Shown here: positions 1 through 5,318 of the stretch, in pieces
Layout: each line of letters begins with the position of its first letter
Numbering within the stretch: position 1 is the stretch's first letter
Source of the DNA: an uncultured bacterium
Lineage (GTDB): Bacteria; Bacillota; Clostridia; Lachnospirales; Lachnospiraceae
Assembly: GCA_946543095.1 (NCBI GenBank)
Contig: CAMNLO010000052.1
Span: 1-8,862 of the forward strand
Direction of reading: 5' to 3'
DNA length: 8,862 nt
The notes under the pieces: generated by a model
Told to the model about the DNA's origin: nothing
Seen by the model: only the letters and a program-made list of their open reading frames with translations
The model's database searches: none
Translations under genes and position numbers: made by a program

Positions 1-19
1 CAACATCTGAATGGCGTAC

Positions 20-48
20 ATTTGTAGCATGATCGAGAAAGGTATAAA
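20..48 (+). promoter_or_regulatory. Possible sigma-A promoter of the ybaK gene
   Basis: A good -10 element, TATAAA, lies at 43-48 inside an A/T-rich stretch. The region about 17 bp upstream (20-26, ATTTGTA) matches the -35 consensus only poorly. The position suits transcription of the deacylase gene whose ATG is at 80. The upstream gene is outside the window, so ybaK could instead be read from further left. Tentative call. Confidence 0.4.
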
Positions 49-79
49 ATAGAAAGAACGAAATAAGGAGATATGGTTT

Positions 80-553
80 ATGAAGAAAGAGGAAAAGACC
101 AATGTCATGCGGCTTCTGGACGGAAAGAAGATTTCCTACATAAGCCGTTCCTATGAGCCGGATCCTTCCATGAGCGGGGAAGAGATCGCCGGCATTCTGG
201 GAGAGGATCCGGAGAGAGTCTTCAAGACCCTTGTGACCAGGGGAAAGTCCGGAGGCTATTATGTGTTTGTGGTGCCTGTGCAGGCTGAGCTGGATCTCAA
301 GAAGGCGGCGAAGGCGTCCGGGGAGAAGGCCATCAGCATGATCCGGCAAAAGGAGCTGCTGCCTTTGACGGGATATGTCCATGGGGGATGCTCGCCCATC
401 GGGATGAAGAAGCAGTTCCCCACATATATCCATGAAACTGCGGCAGGCTTTGACAGGATTTTTGTCAGTGCCGGGAAGGTGGGATTTCAGATCGGGCTCT
501 CACCGGAGGATCTCATCAATGCAGCGGGATGTGTGGCTGCGGATATCATTTGA
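80..553 (+). CDS. ybaK: YbaK/EbsC-family Cys-tRNA(Pro) deacylase
   Basis: This 157-residue protein matches the YbaK/EbsC editing family in length and motifs. YbaK hydrolyses cysteine mis-attached to tRNA(Pro) by prolyl-tRNA synthetase, in the cytoplasm and in trans. Visible motifs are VFKTLV (residues 47-52), whose Lys49 corresponds to the conserved functional lysine of the family, then GYVHGGCSPIGMKK (98-111) with the hallmark GGxSPxG loop, and AGKVGFQIGLSPEDL (131-145). The start is set by AAGGAG at 65-70, nine bases before the ATG. An ATG at 73 is out of frame. The gene has a possible promoter just upstream and is followed by a 144-bp gap rich in inverted repeats, so it may be monocistronic. 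Family assignment is strong. The exact substrate (Cys-tRNA(Pro) or a related mischarged tRNA) is inferred from the family. Confidence 0.93.
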   Translation: MKKEEKTNVMRLLDGKKISYISRSYEPDPSMSGEEIAGILGEDPERVFKTLVTRGKSGGYYVFVVPVQAELDLKKAAKASGEKAISMIRQKELLPLTGYVHGGCSPIGMKKQFPTYIHETAAGFDRIFVSAGKVGFQIGLSPEDLINAAGCVAADII

Positions 554-582
554 GGCTGAGATTACAAGCGGCCCAAATCACA

Positions 583-665
583 CTGATCCCATCAGAGAAT
601 CCGCATACGCGAATTCTCTAAGGCAAACCGCTCTGCGGTTTGGTATGGGCTGCCGCTAAGCGGCA
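583..665 (+). other. Cluster of short perfect hairpins between ybaK and the oxidoreductase gene
   Basis: The intergenic stretch 554-697 contains several perfect inverted repeats in a row. They are CTGAT/ATCAG (583-587 with 591-595, loop CCC), AGAGAAT/ATTCTCT (594-600 with 613-619, loop 12), CAAACCGC/GCGGTTTG (624-631 with 635-642, loop TCT), and TGCCGC/GCGGCA (651-656 with 660-665, loop TAA). The first two share bases 594-595, so both cannot form fully at once. The last two contain near-identical 11-bp palindromes, CCGCTCTGCGG and CCGCTAAGCGG, 25 bp apart. No T-tract follows any stem, so a classical intrinsic terminator is not supported. It could be a structured leader RNA, tandem dimer operators, or a REP-like element. 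The function is unknown. Confidence 0.55.
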
Positions 666-697
666 TGTAAGGAAGTTTGAAAGAAAGAGAGGATAAC

Positions 698-1255
698 ATG
701 GTTTTATTTGTGAATGCATGTGTACGCGGTGAATCCAGAACCAGACAGCTTGCGGAGGCGCTGCTGAAAAAGCTTGCGGAGGACTATACGGAGATCCGGC
801 TGGAGGATGCGGAGTTTTCCGTCGTTGATGAAGGTTTTTTGAAACACAGGGACAGGCTGATCGCGGAGCGGAGATTCGATGACCCCTCCTTTGCCATGGC
901 AAGGCAGTTCGCAGCCGCAGGGACCATTGTGATCGCAGCGCCATACTGGGATCTGTCCTTTCCCGCATCGCTGAAGCAGTACATCGAGCAGATCAATGTG
1001 CTTGGGGTGACCTTTGAGTATTCGCCGGAGGGGATCCCGAAGGGGCTGTGCAAGGCGGATCAGCTCTATTACGTCATGACTGCCGGAGGGAGCTTTGCCC
1101 CTGAGGAATTCGGCTATGGGTATCTGAAGGCTCTGGCCGAAAACTACTATGGCATCGGAAAGACAAAGCTGATCAGTGCCGTCGGTCTGGATCTGTACGG
1201 AGCGGACACAAAGGGGATCATGGAGGAAGCCCTCGCCGGAATCGAACAGGGCTGA
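698..1255 (+). CDS. NAD(P)H-dependent FMN oxidoreductase, flavodoxin-2 (AzoR/MdaB-like) fold
   Basis: This 185-residue protein has the flavodoxin_2 fold. Such enzymes bind FMN and use NAD(P)H to reduce quinones, azo compounds or nitroaromatics in the cytoplasm. Seen: an N-terminal beta strand and FMN-phosphate loop MVLFVNACVRGESRTRQLAE (1-20) with the RxSxTRxLA pattern, then APYWDLSFPASLKQYIEQI (81-99) followed by GVTFEYSPEG (103-112), the typical isoalloxazine-binding segment, and MTAGGSF (127-133). A longer in-frame version would start at TTG 677, but the ATG at 698 is better because AGAGAGG (686-692) sits just upstream and the protein then starts directly at the first strand. The gene lies downstream of the hairpin cluster, and no clear promoter was found for it. 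Another flavodoxin-fold gene follows at 1355 with its own promoter. The physiological substrate cannot be read from the sequence. Confidence 0.87.
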   Translation: MVLFVNACVRGESRTRQLAEALLKKLAEDYTEIRLEDAEFSVVDEGFLKHRDRLIAERRFDDPSFAMARQFAAAGTIVIAAPYWDLSFPASLKQYIEQINVLGVTFEYSPEGIPKGLCKADQLYYVMTAGGSFAPEEFGYGYLKALAENYYGIGKTKLISAVGLDLYGADTKGIMEEALAGIEQG

Positions 1256-1284
1256 TGGATCCTGCAACAACCTGCAAAACACCC

Positions 1285-1313
1285 TTGACAATATAGATTG
1301 CGCGTAATACAAT
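1285..1313 (+). promoter_or_regulatory. Strong sigma-A promoter for the flavodoxin operon
   Basis: A perfect -35 TTGACA (1285-1290) and a one-mismatch -10 TACAAT (1308-1313) are separated by exactly 17 bp. Transcription would start near 1320 and give a leader of about 35 nt before the flavodoxin ATG at 1355. The 7-mer ACAATAT occurs at 1288-1294 and again at 1309-1315, 21 bp apart (two helical turns), overlapping the ends of the -35 and -10. TGCAA occurs at 1263, 1273 and 1316. Such repeats could be operator half-sites, but no regulator gene is nearby. Confidence 0.75.
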
Positions 1314-1354
1314 ATTGCAAAACCAAATAATACTCAAAAAAGGAGGACTGTGAC

Positions 1355-1795
1355 ATGAGCACATTAGTAGCATATTTCAGCGCGGAAGGAAAGACGGCGG
1401 GAGTGGCGAAGGCATTTGCCGAAAAGATCGGGGCCGAGCTGTTCGAGATCGTCCCCGAGGTGCCCTACACAAAGGCGGATATCAACTATTTAAATCCCCT
1501 TTCCAGATGCAACAAGGAGCAGATGGGCGGCAAGGATGTTCCGGTGGCGGGAAGGATCGAAGGCTTTGAGCAGTATGACACCGTATATCTTGGGTTCCCC
1601 ATCTGGTACGGGCAGGCTCCGAGAGTGATCCACACCTTCGCACAGGGCTATGACTGGGCAGGCAAGAATGTCCATTTATTTGCCACATCCGCTGCCAGCG
1701 GGATCGGAAAGACGGCGGAAAAGCTTTCGCCTTCCCTGAAGGGAGCGGCAGCGGTGGATGCGAAGCTTGTGAAGTCAGCTTCCGAAATAGAATGA
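1355..1795 (+). CDS. Flavodoxin (short C-terminus)
   Basis: This is a 146-residue flavodoxin-family protein, probably an FMN-binding cytoplasmic electron carrier or a flavodoxin-like reductase. The N-terminus MSTLVAYFSAEGKTAGVAKA (1-20) holds the first strand and phosphate loop (residues 9-14), with an acidic Glu where many relatives have a small residue. LGFPIWYGQAPRVIHTF (79-95) and FATSAASGIG (109-118) are the flavin-binding loops of the flavodoxin_4 group. The start is fixed by AGGAGG at 1341-1346, eight bases from the ATG. It ends at LVKSASEIE, where I expect relatives to continue with a short terminal helix (roughly ten residues), so the last helix seems missing or very short. Its stop overlaps the start of the TtcA-like gene by 4 nt (ATGA), implying coupled translation. 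Family call is strong. The redox partner is unknown, though the downstream Fe-S-type tRNA thiolase is a candidate. Confidence 0.88.
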   Translation: MSTLVAYFSAEGKTAGVAKAFAEKIGAELFEIVPEVPYTKADINYLNPLSRCNKEQMGGKDVPVAGRIEGFEQYDTVYLGFPIWYGQAPRVIHTFAQGYDWAGKNVHLFATSAASGIGKTAEKLSPSLKGAAAVDAKLVKSASEIE

Positions 1796-2655
1796 ACATG
1801 GAAACACAGGATGAGGTAAGCGGGACAGAAGAAAGAAAAAACCGCGCCGAAGAGAGCATCCGGAAAAAGTTTCATAAGCAGCTGTTTTCCCCCTTTGCGA
1901 AGGCATGTAAAACCTACAGGCTCATCGAGGAAGGAGACCATATCGCCGTCTGCATATCCGGCGGCAAGGATTCCATGCTGATGGCCAAGCTGTTTCAGGA
2001 GATCAAACGCCACAGGCAGGTGGCGTTTGATCTCACATTTCTTGTGATGGATCCCGGCTATAACAGGGAGAACAGGGAGCTGATCGAAAGCAATGCAAAG
2101 GCCCTGGGGATCCCCATCACCATTTTTGAAAGCACGATATTCGATGCGGTGGACACCATAGACAAAAGCCCCTGCTATCTGTGCGCCAGAATGCGGCGGG
2201 GGTATCTTTACAGCAGGGCGAAGGAGCTTGGCTGCAACAAGATCGCTCTCGGCCACCACTATGATGATGTGATCGAGACGATCCTGATGGCCATGCTCCA
2301 CGGGGCCCAGATCCAGACCATGATGCCGAAGCTCCACAGCACGAATTTTGAAGGCATGGAGCTGATTCGGCCCATGTATCTGGTGCGGGAGGCGGACATA
2401 TGCGCATGGAGAGATTACAATGCGCTGCGGTTCCTTCAGTGCGCCTGCCATTTCACGGAATCCTGCGCCGCATCCGCTTCGGAGGATGCATCGTTAAGCA
2501 AACGGCAGGAGACCAAGAGGCTCATCGCTGAACTGAAGAAAAGCAATCCCTATGTGGAGTCCAATATCTTCAGAAGCGTGGAGAATGTGAATCTGGACAC
2601 GGTGATCGAATACAAAAAGGATGGCGTGAGGCATCATTTTCTGGATGAGTATTGA
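1792..2655 (+). CDS. TtcA-family PP-loop ATPase (tRNA thiolation-like)
   Basis: This 287-residue PP-loop (N-type) ATPase resembles TtcA, which makes 2-thiocytidine at position 32 of some tRNAs using ATP and a labile [4Fe-4S] cluster. Seen: the PP-loop SGGKDS (56-61), DPGY after the second strand (87-90), CYLCARMRRGYLY (128-140) matching the TtcA CxxC segment, and LGHHYDDVIETILMAMLHG (153-171), the family's second nucleotide- and substrate-binding block. TtcA has a further cluster-ligand cysteine downstream. Here that area reads QCACHFTESC (216-225), giving three candidate cysteines in an unusual arrangement. The start is either ATG 1792, overlapping the flavodoxin stop, or ATG 1798 two codons later. 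The gene is in the flavodoxin operon and the stop TGA (2653-2655) is in frame with the next small gene. The family is clear. Which tRNA position it modifies, or whether it acts on tRNA at all, is inference. Confidence 0.85.
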   Translation: MNMETQDEVSGTEERKNRAEESIRKKFHKQLFSPFAKACKTYRLIEEGDHIAVCISGGKDSMLMAKLFQEIKRHRQVAFDLTFLVMDPGYNRENRELIESNAKALGIPITIFESTIFDAVDTIDKSPCYLCARMRRGYLYSRAKELGCNKIALGHHYDDVIETILMAMLHGAQIQTMMPKLHSTNFEGMELIRPMYLVREADICAWRDYNALRFLQCACHFTESCAASASEDASLSKRQETKRLIAELKKSNPYVESNIFRSVENVNLDTVIEYKKDGVRHHFLDEY

Positions 2656-2659
2656 GCAG

Positions 2660-2692
2660 CACATCTGCGGCACATCTGCGGCACATATATGG
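2660..2692 (+). repeat. Three 11-bp tandem repeats across the start of the small membrane protein gene
   Basis: CACATCTGCGG occurs perfectly at 2660-2670 and 2671-2681, followed by a degenerate third copy, CACATATATGG, at 2682-2692. The third copy contains the ATG (2689-2691) of the next gene. The repeats fill nearly all of the 33 bp between the TtcA-like stop and that ATG, leaving no recognisable ribosome binding site. Slippage here would change the spacing and frame by 11 bp per unit. Confidence 0.7.
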
Positions 2693-2982
2693 CTGTGGAG
2701 GACAGCCGTCAGGAAGACATCTGCCATATCCACTGGCTGATCCTTCTTATGCTGGCGCTTTCCGTGCTGGCAAGTGTTTTGTATCACAGAAAGGAAGAGA
2801 AGGACCGGAGGGGCAGGATCATACATTACGCCCTGCTGCTGATGCTCAATGGGGCCGGCGTTGTGCTGGTGTTCTTCGGGAAATGCGGCCTGGATCTGCC
2901 TGCGGAGGCGCTTACAGCTGCCGCCACCCTGGCGCTGGAGCTGATCCTGACGGGACGTAAGGAAAAAGAAGAAAAGCAATGA
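2689..2982 (+). CDS. Small hydrophobic membrane protein of unknown function
   Basis: This 97-residue protein is not recognised as a named family. It has two clear hydrophobic segments, about residues 18-36 (WLILLMLALSVLASVLY) and 46-64 (HYALLLMLNGAGVVLVFFG), separated by a charged RKEEKDRRGR loop. A weaker helix follows at about 70-88 (LPAEALTAAATLALELIL), and then a very basic/acidic tail RKEKEEKQ. It is probably an integral cytoplasmic-membrane protein with two or three helices. It follows the TtcA-like gene by 33 bp and lies before the promoter of the ExbB operon, so it most likely belongs to the flavodoxin operon. No Shine-Dalgarno is visible before the ATG, so translation may depend on coupling or readthrough from the gene upstream, with which it shares reading frame. 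An overlapping ORF in another frame (2652-2960) lacks membrane-protein or family features. Moderate confidence that it is expressed. Confidence 0.6.
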   Translation: MAVEDSRQEDICHIHWLILLMLALSVLASVLYHRKEEKDRRGRIIHYALLLMLNGAGVVLVFFGKCGLDLPAEALTAAATLALELILTGRKEKEEKQ

Positions 2983-2996
2983 CCGTTTCCTGCTGC

Positions 2997-3024
2997 TGCA
3001 TTGAGGGAAGAGCTGTGCATTGAG
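2997..3024 (+). repeat. Direct repeat TGCATTGAG overlapping the -35 of the ExbB operon promoter
   Basis: The 9-mer TGCATTGAG is present at 2997-3005 and 3016-3024, 19 bp apart. The second copy overlaps the -35 hexamer (TTGAGA, 3020-3025). The arrangement would suit a regulator binding tandem half-sites, but it may be chance. Confidence 0.3.
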
Positions 3025-3048
3025 AAACAGGGCGTTATCTGTTACAAT
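3020..3048 (+). promoter_or_regulatory. Sigma-A promoter of the ExbB/ExbD-like operon
   Basis: TTGAGA (3020-3025) and TACAAT (3043-3048) are spaced by 17 bp, each one mismatch from consensus. Transcription would begin near 3055, giving a leader of about 70 nt. This supports the ATG at 3124 as the start of the first gene, because the longer in-frame TTG start at 3001 would lie upstream of the promoter. The leader contains a small palindrome, ATCAT-AA-ATGAT (3097-3108), right before the ribosome binding site. Confidence 0.75.
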
Positions 3049-3123
3049 GCGGATGCGGGGTTCATCGGCAAAAGGGCGGATGGAAAGGCCCCGGAGATCA
3101 TAAATGATGAGGAGAAAGAGAAT

Positions 3124-3693
3124 ATGACGGGATTTTTACAGGTGATCAAGGATTACATCGATCTGGTGATCCTTCTGTTCGGGATCGTGCTGACAGGCCT
3201 CATCTTATGGAATGGCTCACGGCTGTCCTCCCACAAAAGCCGTATCGACGAGGCTGTGAGCAGAAGAAACAGAAAATGGACGGTGGATCCGGAGGATGGC
3301 GCGGTTTTTGCAAAAGATGATGAGGACGCTTCGGTGACACCGGATACCATCAGGCAATACGAGAGAGAATTCAATAAGGATTGTGCGCTGCACAGTGTAT
3401 TCTCCCAGCTGATCCCGGTATTTCCCCTGCTGGGTATCCTTGGCACGGTGGCCGGCCTGATGCTGGGAGTGAATGCTGCAAGTGCGGCAAATGCGGGAAA
3501 TGACGCCATTATGGCGGCGCTTAAGCCCGCCTTGTCCTCCACACTGTTCGGCCTCATCTTCGCCATCCTCTTAAAGGTCATCGATGCGGTGTTCCCCTCA
3601 AGGGTCATTGAGGATGTGGATGTGATGCTGGAGGACTACGGTAAAAAACTGGATCTGGCGGATATGATCCGGAAGCTGAAGGCCGATCACTAG
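3124..3693 (+). CDS. MotA/TolQ/ExbB-family proton channel subunit
   Basis: This 189-residue protein is the channel-forming subunit type of Exb/Tol/Mot energy transducers, in which a pentamer surrounds a dimer of ExbD-like proteins and couples proton flow to movement. Three membrane helices are visible: about 12-30 (IDLVILLFGIVLTGLILW), 93-115 (with PVFPLLGILGTVAGLMLG, the family hallmark) and 138-157 (SSTLFGLIFAILLKVIDAV). The conserved small/hydroxyl positions are present as GTV in helix 2 and SST in helix 3. A loop of roughly 60 residues (31-92) and a C-terminal tail of about 30 residues would be cytoplasmic. It is shorter than E. coli ExbB or TolQ (about 230-244 residues) and lacks the long tail of ZorA. 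The start at ATG 3124 is supported by GAGGAGA (3109-3115) and the promoter at 3020-3048. First gene of a five-gene operon. Confidence 0.87.
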   Translation: MTGFLQVIKDYIDLVILLFGIVLTGLILWNGSRLSSHKSRIDEAVSRRNRKWTVDPEDGAVFAKDDEDASVTPDTIRQYEREFNKDCALHSVFSQLIPVFPLLGILGTVAGLMLGVNAASAANAGNDAIMAALKPALSSTLFGLIFAILLKVIDAVFPSRVIEDVDVMLEDYGKKLDLADMIRKLKADH

Positions 3694-3706
3694 CGGGGAT
3701 GGATGG

Positions 3707-4246
3707 ATGCGAAGAAAACGAAGAAATGCCGGAAACGGTGTGCTGATCGATCTGACGTCACTCCTGGATATTGTTTTCATTCTCCTGCTGGTGTTTATCT
3801 GTGATATCGGTCAGAACAGGATCGATTCCGAAGCGGAAAGCCGTTCCATGGAAGCGGCCGTTGCGGAAGCTGAGGCAGATAAAAAAGCTTATTCGGACCT
3901 GCTGGAAACCGAGAATGAGCTGCAGAAGCTCGTCTGGTCTGCGTCCATTGTGGTCCCTTATGAGCCGGATAAGATCACCCTGCGCCATATCAGGCTGTTA
4001 AGGGAAGGGCAGGAGCTGAAGAGCTTTGACCTTGTGGGAAATGATATCCTGGAAGGCATGGAAGCCTTCAGGGCCTGTCTTACGGAATATGTGGAGGAGT
4101 ATAAGGGCCGTCCGGTGATTCTTTCCCTCAATGAGGATGACGAAAGGATCCTGTATCGTGACGAGAGGGCGATCGAAGAGCTCCTGGATGAGTTAAGCGG
4201 CAAATACGATAATGTGTATCTGAAGGGAAGGATCGGCGGGGAATAA
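3707..4246 (+). CDS. ExbD/TolR-like protein with conserved transmembrane aspartate
   Basis: This 179-residue single-pass membrane protein appears to be the moving partner of the ExbB-like channel. It begins with a very basic cytoplasmic end (MRRKRRN), then a helix at about 14-34 reading LIDLTSLLDIVFILLLVF, which matches the ExbD/TolR pattern with its TPLLD motif. Asp21 corresponds to the proton-accepting Asp of ExbD (Asp25). Residues 44-76 are rich in Glu, Ala and Lys with heptad-like spacing and probably form a coiled coil. The extracytoplasmic domain (about 80-175) ends with GRPVILSLNEDDE and AIEELLDELS, a strand-then-helix order like the ExbD/TolR fold, although longer than usual (E. coli ExbD is about 141 residues). 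The gene starts 13 bp after the ExbB-like stop, with GGGG just upstream. A MotB-like protein is an alternative, but the membrane motif favours ExbD. Confidence 0.8.
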   Translation: MRRKRRNAGNGVLIDLTSLLDIVFILLLVFICDIGQNRIDSEAESRSMEAAVAEAEADKKAYSDLLETENELQKLVWSASIVVPYEPDKITLRHIRLLREGQELKSFDLVGNDILEGMEAFRACLTEYVEEYKGRPVILSLNEDDERILYRDERAIEELLDELSGKYDNVYLKGRIGGE

Positions 4247-4248
4247 CT

Positions 4249-4818
4249 GTGATACCATACATACTGATCATTGCCGGATCGATGGCGGTATTATACGGAT
4301 CGATCGGACTCATAAGGATCGCCTTTTTACCGCTGGTCCGTGCCCATCAGGTGGTGTTCAAAAGGAAGGACGACTATCTGTTCTATGAGAACCCGGCGGG
4401 ACAGAGGGTATTAAAGAGCCAGGTAAAGTTTCTGTTAAACATATACATTACATTTCTGGTCGTCGGTGCGCTTCTGATCGCAGCCGGATTCTACTCGGGG
4501 TTTACGGATCACGGGGAGGATTTCTGGCTTTACAAAGTGATGTTTCATCCGAAGAGGGAGCAGGACAATATCACGGAGGACGGCAGATACAGGACTGCCG
4601 ACGGGCAGGAGTACAATTACTATATCACGGTAAAGGGCGCTGAGATCTATTTCAGGGATGAGAAGTGCGAACATTCCGTGCTGGAAGAAAAACTCAAAGC
4701 CCTGGATCGGAGCAATACCATTGTTGTCTATGATGATTATGCGGTTTCATCGGAATACCATTTTGTGATGGACCTGTTGAAAAAAAACGGGTTCCCGTAT
4801 CTTGAGGAAAACAACTGA
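4249..4818 (+). CDS. Two-pass membrane protein with ExbD-like extracytoplasmic domain
   Basis: This 189-residue protein starts at GTG 4249, two bases after the preceding stop, with GGCGGGG (4234-4240) as ribosome binding site. Hydrophobic helices lie at about 4-30 and 61-84, so the roughly 30-residue hydrophilic piece between them (RAHQVVFKRKDDYLFYENPA) is probably cytoplasmic. After about 40 variable residues, the C-terminal part (123-184) has the ExbD/TolR domain pattern: YYITVKGAEIYF, then LEEKLKAL, then NTIVVYDDYAV, then FVMDLLKKNGF, a strand-strand-helix-strand-helix order. Unlike true ExbD there is no acidic residue inside either membrane helix, so it cannot carry the proton itself in the usual way. 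The ExbD resemblance is my reading of motif order and was not verified by search. A likely role is a partner subunit of the ExbB/ExbD-like complex. Confidence 0.72.
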   Translation: MIPYILIIAGSMAVLYGSIGLIRIAFLPLVRAHQVVFKRKDDYLFYENPAGQRVLKSQVKFLLNIYITFLVVGALLIAAGFYSGFTDHGEDFWLYKVMFHPKREQDNITEDGRYRTADGQEYNYYITVKGAEIYFRDEKCEHSVLEEKLKALDRSNTIVVYDDYAVSSEYHFVMDLLKKNGFPYLEENN

Positions 4819-5315
4819 TGAACAGGAAGACCGGCCTTATGCTGATTGCCCTTCTGGCGCTGTTTGTGCTGGCGGGATTTGGAAAAACAGAGGTGGAACT
4901 GCTGGATTCCGGCAAATTGATCGATCTGGAGAAAGCCATCGGGCTGGCGAAGGCCGGAGGAAGCGCAGGCAGTTTAGAGGAGGGATCCGACGCATCCTCA
5001 GAGACCGATCCCGATGCCGCAGAGGGAGAAGAGCCCTCGGGATCCGGCAGCACGAAGGGCGCGGTGAAGGACATTGTGATCCGGATCAGAGGCGAACAGA
5101 TCTTTTACCGCTGCGGAAGCCTCACCATGGGGGGCTTTACCGATACGAAGCTGGAGGACAGGCTCCGGTCGGATTTTGTTTCCGGGGCAAAGGTCACCCT
5201 TACGGATGATTTTGCCGAGGCCCATGTCTATAAAACGGTCCGGGGGATATTGGACAGGCTGAAAAACGATATGGGCCTTATCTATAACGAAACCCTTGCT
5301 TCGGGAGGAGAGTGA
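4818..5315 (+). CDS. Membrane-anchored or exported protein with ExbD-like domain
   Basis: This 165-residue protein overlaps the previous stop by one base (TGATG), with GAGG at 4804-4807. Residues 6-22 (GLMLIALLALFVLAGFG) form an N-terminal membrane anchor or signal peptide without a lipobox cysteine. A juxtamembrane stretch follows, then a low-complexity Gly/Ser/Asp/Glu linker (about 46-80), as expected for a spacer crossing the wall zone. The C-terminal part (84-155) again shows the ExbD/TolR-like order: VKDIVIRIRGEQIFY, LEDRLRSDF, AKVTLTDDF, and VYKTVRGILDRLKNDMGL. It has no acidic residue in the hydrophobic segment, so it would not be a proton carrier. It is the third protein in a row with this kind of C-terminal domain, suggesting duplication and divergence inside the operon. 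Family assignment by eye only. Confidence 0.7.
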   Translation: MNRKTGLMLIALLALFVLAGFGKTEVELLDSGKLIDLEKAIGLAKAGGSAGSLEEGSDASSETDPDAAEGEEPSGSGSTKGAVKDIVIRIRGEQIFYRCGSLTMGGFTDTKLEDRLRSDFVSGAKVTLTDDFAEAHVYKTVRGILDRLKNDMGLIYNETLASGGE

Positions 5316-5318
5316 TCC

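Noticed and set aside
677..697. TTG start for the oxidoreductase seven codons earlier
   Set aside because: The ATG at 698 is preceded by AGAGAGG at the right distance and begins exactly at the first beta strand of the fold.
1648..2451. Long minus-strand ORF (267 residues) opposite the flavodoxin and TtcA-like genes
   Set aside because: It is antisense to two well-supported genes. Its length comes from their codon bias, and no family motif is visible.
2652..2960. Alternative 102-residue plus-strand ORF overlapping the small membrane protein
   Set aside because: Its product is rich in Gly, Arg and Pro without hydrophobic or family patterns. The overlapping frame gives well-formed membrane helices.
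3001..3123. N-terminal extension of the ExbB-like protein from a TTG start at 3001
   Set aside because: The in-frame extension lies over the promoter (3020-3048), has no membrane or family features, and the ATG at 3124 has a good ribosome binding site.
3124..4246. Zorya-type (ZorAB) anti-phage motor
   Set aside because: The channel subunit lacks the long cytoplasmic tail of ZorA, the partner lacks an OmpA-like peptidoglycan-binding domain, and no ZorC, ZorD or ZorE-like gene is nearby.
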